Assembly: GCA_964614415.1 (NCBI GenBank)
Contig: CAZTLE010000106.1
Span: forward strand, 1-14,251
Length of the DNA: 14,251 bases
Source: CAZTLE01 sp964614415
GTDB taxonomy: Bacteria; Bacteroidota; Bacteroidia; Flavobacteriales; Flavobacteriaceae
Reading direction: 5' to 3'
Both the position numbers and the translations under genes were made by a program. This document shows, in pieces, positions 6,466 to 13,241 of this stretch. How positions within the stretch are numbered: position 1 is the first letter of the stretch; the number at the start of each line of letters is the position of its first letter. The notes under the pieces were generated by a model, which was not told where the DNA came from, ran no database searches, and saw nothing but the letters and a program-made list of their open reading frames with translations.

Positions 6466-7389
6466 TTAAGTAAATGACGTTGCTAGTGGCGAAGTGATCT
6501 GTAAAAAATCAAGAACGCTTTTGTTTACCAAAGCCGTCTGGGAATGGGTAATGTCATGACTGGCATCCGGAATAATTACTGTCTCTATTTGCGGTGCAAC
6601 CGTATTGAGACGCATCGCAACTTTGTGAGGAGAGTATAAAACCTCTTTTTCGCCAATAATGTACAATACCGGGATTTTGAGTTTTTGCAAATCACTATCA
6701 CTTAAAACGGTCGGATTGACATATTTTCTTTTTTTAAAGCACTTCCCGGCCAACACTAACTCCTCAACCATTTGATCAGCCTTAGCACGACCTGCTTCTC
6801 CTTGTTTGACCAGGCATTTTCTTTCCCAGTACACCATTCTTTTTGCGAAAAAATGATTTGGAAAAAAATGAGTTGTTATCGCAACTATCAAGTACGGTAA
6901 TCTAGGTTGCATCACCGTTGCAGATGGAGAGATAAGTATGATCTTATTAAGTCTTTCGGGATGTGAAAGGGCATACATACTGGTTTGCCATCCACCGTAT
7001 GAAAACCCTAACAGATTGATGTCATTCTTTAAGTTTAGTTCGTCAAACAGTTCATTTAACCAGTTGACAAAATCTCCCGGTTCTTTCAAAGGGCGTGAAT
7101 ATATACTCCGGCCATTATCGTAGATATGGTCTAATGCATATACCCTGTGTTGTTTCGAAAAATCCTCTATTTGAGGTATCCAGGACAGTGAATTTTCAGT
7201 ATCTCCGGGCAAAAGAATCAAAGGCGGATTATCTTCTGAACCGGTTATCCGAACAAAGGTTTGACCATAAGAAGTTTCAACATATTTGTTTTTTGATGGA
7301 ACAGGCCAGCGTTTGGCATGTTCGTCATAGAAAGCAAGATATTTTTGTTTTGCTTTTTCTGACTTAAAAGGATGATAGGGTTCATTCAT
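6466..7389 (-). CDS. Alpha/beta hydrolase
   Basis: A 307-residue cytoplasmic alpha/beta-fold hydrolase with no signal peptide. The oxyanion strand region is LILLPGDTENSLSW (residues 57-70), the nucleophile elbow is GFSYGG with Ser130, and the catalytic histidine is probably His278 in DASHD. The acid is likely in IGEKEVLYSP (residues 245-254), where Glu replaces the more common Asp. The cap region (~165-225) is rich in aromatic and basic residues. The substrate cannot be read from the sequence; esterase or lactonase activity on a small molecule is the usual guess. Its start codon overlaps the stop of the preceding GNAT gene by one base (TAATG), so the two are translationally coupled. It is the last gene of its operon. 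Confidence 0.85.
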   Translation of the reverse strand: MNEPYHPFKSEKAKQKYLAFYDEHAKRWPVPSKNKYVETSYGQTFVRITGSEDNPPLILLPGDTENSLSWIPQIEDFSKQHRVYALDHIYDNGRSIYSRPLKEPGDFVNWLNELFDELNLKNDINLLGFSYGGWQTSMYALSHPERLNKIILISPSATVMQPRLPYLIVAITTHFFPNHFFAKRMVYWERKCLVKQGEAGRAKADQMVEELVLAGKCFKKRKYVNPTVLSDSDLQKLKIPVLYIIGEKEVLYSPHKVAMRLNTVAPQIETVIIPDASHDITHSQTALVNKSVLDFLQITSPLATSFT

Positions 7390-8147
7390 TAGGTCAAATT
7401 GAGTTCTTCTTTCAGAATATTCCTGAATCTTGTAGCGCTCAAGTAGTGGTCATCCAATAGCCTCCCATCTCGCAAGAGATTGAAAACCCCAAAACCGGAA
7501 GGCGCCATTTTTGCTTCCCTGACAGTGTTTATTTTGGACACTTTTAAGTCAACACCATAGTCCATCGCAACGTTCAGTATTGCAGCGACAGACTTTTCGT
7601 TCCACGGACACTGGTCTGCGTAGAGTAGATGCCAACCTTTGTACTTTTCCTGTTGACTGGTCCAATCGTGAAAACGAGGCTTTTTAGCGTCTGTGTTCCA
7701 TGTCTTCGACAACAGTTCAAACCTGTCTTTGGTTTCAATTTGCTCAAAGCCATTTTTCTCGAAAAGGGTTTTATTGGCAAGCCAACCCCCTTTGCTGGTT
7801 ATAACACATACACCATCCATGCCCCTGGATTTGGCTTCTTTTTCGGCATCTTCGATGAGCATGGACCCAAAGCCCTTGTTTCGTTGCTTTTTGGAATAAA
7901 TGTAGGTGCAGTGAATGAACATGTAATTATCGGCATCTACAGGTCGCCAGGCGTCTTTAGCCGGGACATATTCAATGAAACCGATCATCTTGTCGTCATC
8001 ATCTTTGAGTATCTTTATTTTCAGGCCCTCACGATAGCGTTTTTTGAACCAGTTTAGCTTATCGTTGAACCCTTGTCTCTTGGTGTCCTTTATGCAGAAG
8101 AAAGTTTCTTTCAAAGCATTTTCGGGTGTTACTTCTATTAATTTCAT
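7389..8147 (-). CDS. GNAT N-acetyltransferase with C-terminal YoaP-like thioredoxin-fold domain
   Basis: A 252-residue two-domain protein. Residues ~1-150 are a GNAT fold with the acetyl-CoA pyrophosphate loop QRNKGFGSML (88-97), preceded by the strand MFIHCTYIY and followed by GVCVITSKGGWLANKTLFEKNGFE. Residues ~165-252 match the YoaP-like domain: a strand WHLLYADQCPWNEKS with Cys180 at the place of a thioredoxin-type active site, followed by an APSGFGVFNLLRDGRLL strand pair. Only a single Cys is present (CPWN), so a disulfide-reductase cycle is unlikely. YoaP-type proteins are acetyltransferases of unknown substrate. The gene starts 10 bp after the NTF2-like gene and ends overlapping the hydrolase start, so the three proteins are made together. 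Confidence 0.85.
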   Translation of the reverse strand: MKLIEVTPENALKETFFCIKDTKRQGFNDKLNWFKKRYREGLKIKILKDDDDKMIGFIEYVPAKDAWRPVDADNYMFIHCTYIYSKKQRNKGFGSMLIEDAEKEAKSRGMDGVCVITSKGGWLANKTLFEKNGFEQIETKDRFELLSKTWNTDAKKPRFHDWTSQQEKYKGWHLLYADQCPWNEKSVAAILNVAMDYGVDLKVSKINTVREAKMAPSGFGVFNLLRDGRLLDDHYLSATRFRNILKEELNLT

Positions 8148-8157
8148 AATGTTCGTA

Positions 8158-8547
8158 TTAAGATTCCTGAACCTTAGCGGTTGGTATTACCGGGATATCC
8201 CAGGCTTCCTTGATCTTACCGTCAATAAAACACCAGATAACAATGGCGTCGATCTCCATTTGTTGGCCCTCTAAGTTCATCGCGTCCCTAACACGAGTGA
8301 TGACTATTTCATCTCCCATGGGAACGGTGGACAACGGGGTTACCTTAAAAGAACCATCAGTGCGACCGCCCAGTCTTGTGAAAAAGTTGGTCAAACCGGA
8401 CAGACCGAAGTAATCTCCTTCCAGTTCAGGTAGTTCCGGATTGTAATAATGCCATACGAAGTCCTCGGCTAGTATCTCAGCTGCCGTAGCGGGATCTGCA
8501 GGATTGAACTTTTTTAGAATACTGATGTTGGGATGTTCCTGGTTCAT
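8158..8547 (-). CDS. NTF2/SnoaL-like small protein
   Basis: A 129-residue soluble protein with the cone-shaped NTF2-like fold pattern: an N-terminal helix (ATAAEILAEDFVWHYYNP), a helix FGLSGLTNFFTRLGG and four C-terminal strands (FKVTPLSTVPMGDEIVITRVRD, MEIDAIVIWCFIDGKIKEAWDIP). The strand pattern '..D.IV.WCFxDGKIKEAWDI' is typical of SnoaL-like polyketide cyclase or limonene-epoxide-hydrolase relatives. Many such proteins bind small hydrophobic ligands, some catalyse isomerisation or cyclisation, and most are unassigned. The ATG at 8547 is the only good start, about 50 nt after the predicted transcription start. First gene of the operon with GNAT-YoaP and the hydrolase. Confidence 0.8.
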   Translation of the reverse strand: MNQEHPNISILKKFNPADPATAAEILAEDFVWHYYNPELPELEGDYFGLSGLTNFFTRLGGRTDGSFKVTPLSTVPMGDEIVITRVRDAMNLEGQQMEIDAIVIWCFIDGKIKEAWDIPVIPTAKVQES

Positions 8548-8603
8548 GATATTCGTTTTTGATGAGTTGTTATCGGGAGTGCAGGTTTTGCAAGATTAAA
8601 TAT

Positions 8604-8648
8604 CAAACCTATTGAATGTCAAATATTTAAAAAATGACTGAAGTCAGT
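8604..8648 (-). promoter_or_regulatory. Activator-type promoter of the NTF2-like/GNAT/hydrolase operon with Crp/Fnr-like box
   Basis: On the minus strand the dyad TGACTTCAGTCA (8646-8635, flanked as ACTGA-N6-TCATTTT) is followed by TAGGTTTG (8611-8604), a perfect match to the Bacteroidota -7 consensus TAnnTTTG. The dyad centre (8640.5) is 29.5 bp from the T of the -7 element, the same as in the two other operon promoters of the window. The predicted start is near 8598, about 50 nt before the ATG at 8547. There is no TTTG at the -33 position. Confidence 0.7.
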
Positions 8649-8761
8649 AAACAAGTTTAAAATTGACCATTGTGGTCAAGAAAATATCGCTGTAAGAATG
8701 GGTATTCAGTTTTATATCGATGGAATGAATATGAGGAGGGTAAAGTCTGTGCGTTCGAAAG

Positions 8762-8791
8762 ATACCAGGCGGCCTTTATTTTTCCTGGTAT
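8762..8791. promoter_or_regulatory. Inverted repeat upstream of the AraC-type regulator
   Basis: ATACCAGG (8762-8769) and CCTGGTAT (8784-8791) are perfect inverted arms with a 14-nt AT-rich spacer. The right arm runs into the palindrome GGTATACC (8787-8794). It lies ~65-95 bp before the AraC start codon, where an operator would be expected. Whether the AraC protein binds it is inference; these regulators often prefer direct repeats. Confidence 0.35.
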
Positions 8792-8828
8792 ACCCCGGGA
8801 ACCCCTTTCCATATCAAATTTGAATTCC

Positions 8829-8836
8829 TATCTTCA
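8829..8836 (+). promoter_or_regulatory. Possible -7 element of the AraC-type regulator gene
   Basis: TATCTTCA differs from TAnnTTTG at the last two bases and lies 19 bp before the ATG at 8856. No convincing -33 TTTG is spaced correctly, so this is a weak call. Confidence 0.25.
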
Positions 8837-8855
8837 GGACTTCTAAAAATTGCCG

Positions 8856-10034
8856 ATGCCCTTCAGTTTTAACGAAAAAAGCTCCTTGCTGCTGGTTTTC
8901 TTCCTGCACGGACTGGTGTTCTCGGTATTACTGTTGCGAAAGGGCATCATTCATAAGAACACCTCCAATAAATGGCTCAGTCTGCTGCTATTCCTGTATG
9001 CTATGTATCTCGTTCCCTATATGTTGGGCTATGCCGGGTGGTATAGTAAAAAGGTCACCCGGGAGATATTGTTCTTTATCCCCTTTATGCAAGTACTGTT
9101 GATTGGTCCCGTAGTGCTGTTTTATACAAAATCACTGCTCAATAGCTCGTTCCGCTTTTCGAAAAAAGATTGGATTCACTTTGTGCCGGGTGCGCTGTAC
9201 CTCATTTACAGCCTTGTTGTTTTTATTACTGACAAACTTGTCCTGGATGAGTTCTATTTCTACGCCGATGGGCGGGATAAGGATCTGGCAAATTGGTACC
9301 AGGCAACCGGATTGGCCTCGATGTTTATTTACCTTGGCCTCTGCCTTCGGTACTATGGCCGTTACAAAAAGCTCATTTTCGACAAGGTAAGTTATGCCCG
9401 AAGCATTTTATTTCGGTGGATCCAGAACTTCATGATTGCCTTCCTCGGCATATTGATACTTCGCGTGTTGTTTTTCATTTTCAATCCGGTGTGGGAAGAA
9501 TTCGGGAGTCAGTTTTGGCATTACATCTCTTTTTCCCTGGTCTTCTACTATATCTCGATCAGCGGGTATGCCAATGCGGTGAAGGTAAACGCACTTTACG
9601 ATTCCAATCCCCGTGGTGACGATGTGAATGTCTTTTCGGAAGATGAAGAAGAGCATGGCAATGGTAAAGAACTCCAAATAGAGAAGGACCTTGAAACCTG
9701 GAAGGATAAGATGAATACGCTGATCCTGGAAAAGAAGATCTACGAAAATCCCAAACTGACCCTTTCCGAAGTGGCAAAGGAACTCAACACAACTACCAGG
9801 AATGTATCCTATGTCGTGAATGCCGGTTTTCAAATGAACTTCAACGACTTTGTGAATCACCATCGCATCGAAGCAGTTAAAGAAAAACTACAGCAAGGGG
9901 AGCATTACACAACAACACTTCTCGGAATTGCTTTTGATTGTGGATTTAACAGCAAGGCGACATTCAACAGGGCCTTTAAAAAGAGTACATCGCTATCTCC
10001 CAAAGATTACCTGGAAAAAGTATCGGATAAATAG
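8856..10034 (+). CDS. AraC-family regulator with N-terminal multi-pass membrane domain
   Basis: A 392-residue protein. Residues ~8-235 are membrane-spanning, with about seven hydrophobic segments (for example LLLVFFLHGLVFSVLLL, LFFIPFMQVLLIGPVVLFY, LYLIYSLVVFITD). This layout is common in Bacteroidota regulators that sense at the membrane. An acidic linker (SEDEEEHGNG) leads to a C-terminal AraC/XylS domain (~residues 295-392) with two helix-turn-helix units. The first contains LTLSEVAKELNTTTRNVSYVVN, the second LLGIAFDCGFNSKATFNRAFKKSTSLSPKDYL, a near-canonical signature. I prefer the ATG at 8856 to the in-frame TTG at 8850. The signal sensed is unknown. The serine hydrolase gene follows 72 bp downstream on the same strand and is a plausible target, as is the divergent operon. 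Confidence 0.88.
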   Translation: MPFSFNEKSSLLLVFFLHGLVFSVLLLRKGIIHKNTSNKWLSLLLFLYAMYLVPYMLGYAGWYSKKVTREILFFIPFMQVLLIGPVVLFYTKSLLNSSFRFSKKDWIHFVPGALYLIYSLVVFITDKLVLDEFYFYADGRDKDLANWYQATGLASMFIYLGLCLRYYGRYKKLIFDKVSYARSILFRWIQNFMIAFLGILILRVLFFIFNPVWEEFGSQFWHYISFSLVFYYISISGYANAVKVNALYDSNPRGDDVNVFSEDEEEHGNGKELQIEKDLETWKDKMNTLILEKKIYENPKLTLSEVAKELNTTTRNVSYVVNAGFQMNFNDFVNHHRIEAVKEKLQQGEHYTTTLLGIAFDCGFNSKATFNRAFKKSTSLSPKDYLEKVSDK

Positions 10035-10077
10035 GTCTCAAATCGAGATTTGAAGCGCTTGGCCTTCCAAAATCCCT

Positions 10078-10085
10078 GACTTTTG
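10078..10085 (+). promoter_or_regulatory. Possible -7 promoter element of the serine hydrolase gene
   Basis: GACTTTTG differs from TAnnTTTG only in its first base and ends 21 bp before the ATG at 10107. A CTTGG sequence about 15-20 bp upstream could serve as a poor -33 box. It suggests that the hydrolase can be transcribed separately from the AraC gene. Confidence 0.35.
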
Positions 10086-10106
10086 TATCAAAATCGATAC
10101 ATCGTC

Positions 10107-12227
10107 ATGAAAAAAATTGCAACAATCCTGGCCGTACTTATTTCCACAGTTTCAGCCGCACAAGACATCCAAATAGAAAGAATAGATTCCATAGTGACCT
10201 CCAAAATTGGAGAAAAGGATCCGTCTCTCATTGTCGGTGTCGTGAAAGACGGGGAGATAGTTTATGAAAAATACTGCGGCCTTGCCAACCTTCAGCATCA
10301 GGTAAAGGCTACCCCCGAAACCCGCTCTAATATTGCTTCAACAGCAAAGCAGTTTACTGCGCTTATGGTGCTTCAGCTTTCGTTGGAGAATAAGCTGAGC
10401 CTGGAAGATGATATTCGGAAATACGTTCCAAACCTCTACCCGAATGTCAAAGAAGAAATTAAGATTCGGCATCTTATTAATCATACCAGTGGTATTCGGG
10501 ATGCCTATGATCTTATGAGCATCCAACGCAAGCCGTGGTGGCGGCAGGAGGGTTTGGACAATGATGATATCCTTGAGCTGTTAGCAAAACAGAAAGACTT
10601 GGCATTTACTCCCGGTAGTCGCTATATGTATAGCAATTCAGGATATATAATTCTTACAAAGATCATTTCGGAAGTGACCGAAATGCCGTTTCATGAATAC
10701 TCCGGGACATTTTTTAGAGAACTGGGAATGGAGAACACCACATTCGTAAAGAACTACATGCATGTTATTCCGAACAAGGCGTATCCGTATTCCGACTGGG
10801 GCGACGGTGTATGGCAGGAATATCCGATGATGACAAACCTATATGGTGACGGTTTCCTCTTTACCACATTGCGGGACCAGTTGAAGTTTGAACAAGCTAT
10901 TCAGAACGCTAAAGACAATTACAATGTGTTGCTTATCGAAAGTCAGAAAGCCATTCCGAACAGTGAAATCACCACCTATGGTTTTGGTCTGGAACTGGAA
11001 GATCGGTTGAATTACTCCGCCGTGCACCACTCAGGAGGAACGGGCTCCTATCATTCCCAGGTGGTGCGATTTCCTTCGGAAAAGCTCTCTGTTTTTGTAA
11101 TGAGTGCAAACAGCCGGATTTGGAGTGGTTCCATAGCGGATGAAGTGGCCTCAGTACTTCTGCCGGAGAAAGAGGTGCCGGTATCATACGACAACCGGAT
11201 TACTATGACTTCGAAGATGGTATCTAAAGATCAGTTTGTAGGTCAGTATCTGTCCCCAAGCGATTATTTGATTCGAATTGAAGAAAAGGACAATGAGATC
11301 TTTTGGCGAAATGGAAATAACAATCCCATTGCGTTGGAAAAGGAAAAAGATAACGTATACACCTTTGTTAGAAATCCAAAACTTAAGATAGGATTCTTTT
11401 CGGATGAATTTGTTTTATTCTATCCTTCGGGTAAGGTGAAGGTCTATAGTAAAATGGCGGCGGAACCTCCTACACTGGCCGACTTGGAATCGTATACGGG
11501 AGACTATTACAGTGGGGAATTGGATGTCGAATTCGCGATTCGATTGACCGATGACAATAAGCTGAAGATTTCACGCACGGACTGGAAACAGGAACCGGAA
11601 GTGGAGGCGCTCAATAGAAATGAGCTATTGGTTTGGGACTATATTTTGAAGATAGAAAGAGATCGTTTTGACAGGGTGACGGGCATCTTGCTCACCACCA
11701 ATCGCGTACTGAACAATCGTTTTCAGAAGAAATCCAACTTGCAATACCAACCCAAAGTTGCTGCAGACTACGGTTCAATTCAGGTTACGACAATCGGAAG
11801 CAAGAAAGGAGGATCACAGATTCTGCTTACAAGGAACGAGCCCAATGGAAATGAGATATGGGCAACGCAATTCGGTGGCCGGGGCTATGATAAGGCAGGC
11901 TCAATTCTGGCGACCGAAGACGGCTACCTGATTATTGGCTCCACCAGTTCCTACGGAAAGGGGAATTACGACATGCTCTTGATCAAGACTGATAAAGAAG
12001 GAAAGAAGCTCTGGCAAAAGACCTACGGCACCTTCTACAATGACTATGGCTATGCTATTGAACGGATCGAGGGCGGATACCTGTTAAAAGGGACGCAACA
12101 AAATTGTACTTCGAATACCGATGTATTCAACAGAGAGTGCACTACCAACGTATGGTTTGTAACTGTGGATGCCAACGGGAATGAAGTTTCAAATGACCTT
12201 CTGGAAGAAATTACGGAAGCTCCGTGA
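10107..12227 (+). CDS. Secreted serine hydrolase (class C beta-lactamase/PBP4* family) with C-terminal repeat region
   Basis: A 706-residue exported protein. The signal peptide is MKKIATILAVLISTVSAAQD, starting at the ATG at 10107; a TTG at 10083 would add 8 polar residues and is less likely. The catalytic domain (~25-350) has the class C beta-lactamase triad of motifs: S78-T-A-K81, Y175-S-N177 and H308-S-G310. These enzymes act on D-amino-acid peptides, beta-lactams or esters, so the substrate is open. Two lipocalin-like segments follow (~375-450 and ~455-540). The final ~125 residues have two clear propeller-type repeats with the pattern GGxxYDxAxSI..TxDGYLIxGxTxS, D..L.KTDxxGxxxW and KTYG. 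No type IX sorting domain is visible. It is downstream of the membrane AraC regulator and may belong to its regulon. Confidence 0.87.
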   Translation: MKKIATILAVLISTVSAAQDIQIERIDSIVTSKIGEKDPSLIVGVVKDGEIVYEKYCGLANLQHQVKATPETRSNIASTAKQFTALMVLQLSLENKLSLEDDIRKYVPNLYPNVKEEIKIRHLINHTSGIRDAYDLMSIQRKPWWRQEGLDNDDILELLAKQKDLAFTPGSRYMYSNSGYIILTKIISEVTEMPFHEYSGTFFRELGMENTTFVKNYMHVIPNKAYPYSDWGDGVWQEYPMMTNLYGDGFLFTTLRDQLKFEQAIQNAKDNYNVLLIESQKAIPNSEITTYGFGLELEDRLNYSAVHHSGGTGSYHSQVVRFPSEKLSVFVMSANSRIWSGSIADEVASVLLPEKEVPVSYDNRITMTSKMVSKDQFVGQYLSPSDYLIRIEEKDNEIFWRNGNNNPIALEKEKDNVYTFVRNPKLKIGFFSDEFVLFYPSGKVKVYSKMAAEPPTLADLESYTGDYYSGELDVEFAIRLTDDNKLKISRTDWKQEPEVEALNRNELLVWDYILKIERDRFDRVTGILLTTNRVLNNRFQKKSNLQYQPKVAADYGSIQVTTIGSKKGGSQILLTRNEPNGNEIWATQFGGRGYDKAGSILATEDGYLIIGSTSSYGKGNYDMLLIKTDKEGKKLWQKTYGTFYNDYGYAIERIEGGYLLKGTQQNCTSNTDVFNRECTTNVWFVTVDANGNEVSNDLLEEITEAP

Positions 12228-12548
12228 CTTAATGGAAAACTGATCTTACTTCAAATTGACACATCCATGGGCTGAGTTTAGATAATTGCAGTACAATTCC
12301 GCGTAAATAATGAAGGACTCCAAATAAAATCGCCGTCAGCAAAGGGTCTAAAAGGTACTTTAGTTTTCATTAAAGTACTATGGAATGAAACAAAATTGCC
12401 GGAACACAATTATCAGTAGGAAATACGTACAAGGAATCTTTCTTCCGAAAGATAGATGAAGTACGATAGCGAGCTAACAGGTGGCTGCGAGGGGACTCGC
12501 ATTTCAGGCTATTTCAGATAATTCAGTAATTATTGCTATCTTACCCCT
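12228..12548. other. Intergenic region with three stable hairpins
   Basis: This 321-bp stretch follows the serine hydrolase and holds no convincing gene. Three perfect hairpins are spread over its second half: GTACTTTA/TAAAGTAC (12355-12378, 8-nt loop), ATCTTTC/GAAAGAT (12436-12453, loop TTCC) and TGCGAG/CTCGCA (12486-12501, loop GGGA, a GNRA-type tetraloop). None is followed by a T-run, so there is no clear terminator. GCGAG at 12469-12473 could pair with CTCGC of the last stem as an alternative fold. This could be an untranslated structured RNA in front of the small membrane ORF, but I do not recognise a known riboswitch or RNA family. Confidence 0.4.
12537..12544 (+). promoter_or_regulatory. 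Possible -7 element directly before the 27-codon ORF
   Basis: TATCTTAC matches TAnnTTTG at four of six fixed positions and ends 4 bp before the ATG at 12549. The mRNA would be leaderless or nearly so, like the arrangement suggested for apt and the 50-residue gene. Confidence 0.25.
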
Positions 12549-12632
12549 ATGGGAGTTGGAGCCATCGTTTTATGGAGTTTTATACTGTGCGTTGTCATTG
12601 GGCTTTTTGCAGCCATGATGGAAGAGGCATAG
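12549..12632 (+). CDS. Putative 27-residue single-pass membrane protein
   Basis: A short frame (ATG 12549, TAG 12630-12632) encodes 27 residues. A glycine/valine-rich start leads into one continuous hydrophobic helix (IVLWSFILCVVIGLFAAMM, residues 6-24), followed by an acidic end EEA. A length of about 20 nonpolar residues with one Trp and no charge fits a single membrane span with the acidic tail on one side. I do not recognise a family. Small membrane proteins like this often modulate transporters or respiratory complexes. It lies after the hairpin-rich spacer and upstream of apt, with a weak promoter-like element just before the start. Because it is so short, conservation is the deciding test. 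Confidence 0.45.
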   Translation: MGVGAIVLWSFILCVVIGLFAAMMEEA

Positions 12633-12655
12633 TAGTTCACTCATCTTCGCTTTAA

Positions 12656-12721
12656 AAAAATAGGCACGGTTACCTCGTGAATCTCACACGTTGTCAAAAA
12701 CCGTTTTTATTGCCTATTTTT
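12656..12721. promoter_or_regulatory. Nested inverted repeat immediately upstream of apt
   Basis: The outer arms AAAAATAGGCA (12656-12666) and TGCCTATTTTT (12711-12721) are perfect 11-bp complements. A second pair, ACGGTT (12666-12671) and AACCGT (12699-12704), nests inside, and GTGA/TCAC near 12677-12687 can close the tip. The right arm contains the apt -7-like element, and the left arm carries the same TGCCTATTTTT on the opposite strand. Options are a regulatory operator pair, a bidirectional terminator, or a small structured RNA. Confidence 0.45.
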
Positions 12722-12722
12722 A
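12715..12722 (+). promoter_or_regulatory. Likely -7 promoter element of apt
   Basis: TATTTTTA has one mismatch to TAnnTTTG and ends 3 bp before the apt ATG. TTG at 12691 could be part of a -33 box. Transcription would start at or very near the start codon. Confidence 0.4.
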
Positions 12723-12725
12723 GTC

Positions 12726-13241
12726 ATGCTTAATTTGGAAGACTACATACGGGTTATCCCCGATTTCCCGAAGCCGGGGATCTCATTTAAAGATATAACA
12801 CCCTTGCTGTCAAGTACGGAGGCGTCAAGAGCTTGCCTGGAACAACTTATTGCCTTGCTGGAAGGGCAGGCGATAGACAAGGTGGTGGGGGTTGAATCGC
12901 GTGGATTTTTCTTTGGGATGCTCCTCGCGCAAGAGTTGGGAGCCGGTTTCGTCCCGGTTCGAAAGCCCGGTAAGCTTCCCTACGAAACCCTTAAGGAACC
13001 CTATCAATTGGAGTATGGATGGGATGCCCTGGAAATTCACGAAGATGCCATAGCCAAAGGGGAGAAGGTGATTATTCATGACGATGTGTTGGCCACAGGG
13101 GGAACGGCGCGAGCTGTATGCAAACTCGTTGAGCAGTTAGGAGGCGAAATCGTTCAATGTAATTTCATTATGGAATTAAAGGCTTTGGGCGGACGGGCGA
13201 AGCTGCTGAAACATCCTGTCAAGGCTGTTCTTTCCTATTAA
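12726..13241 (+). CDS. apt: Adenine phosphoribosyltransferase
   Basis: A 171-residue cytoplasmic enzyme that salvages adenine with PRPP to AMP and pyrophosphate. The N-terminal hallmark PDFPKPGISFKDITPLL (residues 12-28) and the substrate segment VVGVESRGFFFG (53-64) are followed by the PRPP-binding loop VIIHDDVLATGGTA (115-128). All are close to textbook, and the length is that of a complete family member. The flexible loop is RKPGKLPYETLKEPYQLEYG. The ATG at 12726 is preceded within 4 bp by a -7-like element, so the transcript may be leaderless. The stop codon at 13239-13241 overlaps, tail to tail, the stop of the convergent 50-residue gene within TTAA. No purine riboswitch is recognisable upstream. 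Confidence 0.97.
   Translation: MLNLEDYIRVIPDFPKPGISFKDITPLLSSTEASRACLEQLIALLEGQAIDKVVGVESRGFFFGMLLAQELGAGFVPVRKPGKLPYETLKEPYQLEYGWDALEIHEDAIAKGEKVIIHDDVLATGGTARAVCKLVEQLGGEIVQCNFIMELKALGGRAKLLKHPVKAVLSY

Larger units (their letters stand above)
8548..8855. other. Divergent intergenic region between the NTF2-like operon and the AraC gene
   Basis: These 308 bp hold no gene that I can support. The left part carries the Crp/Fnr-like promoter of the minus-strand operon (8604-8648). The right part has an inverted repeat (8762-8791) and a possible -7 element TATCTTCA (8829-8836) about 20 bp before the AraC ATG. The arrangement allows the AraC protein to regulate itself and possibly the divergent operon. 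Confidence 0.6.

Noticed and set aside
12385..12459. 24-codon plus-strand frame in the spacer after the serine hydrolase
   Set aside because: Its composition is unremarkable, it has no promoter or membrane pattern, and it runs through a perfect hairpin.
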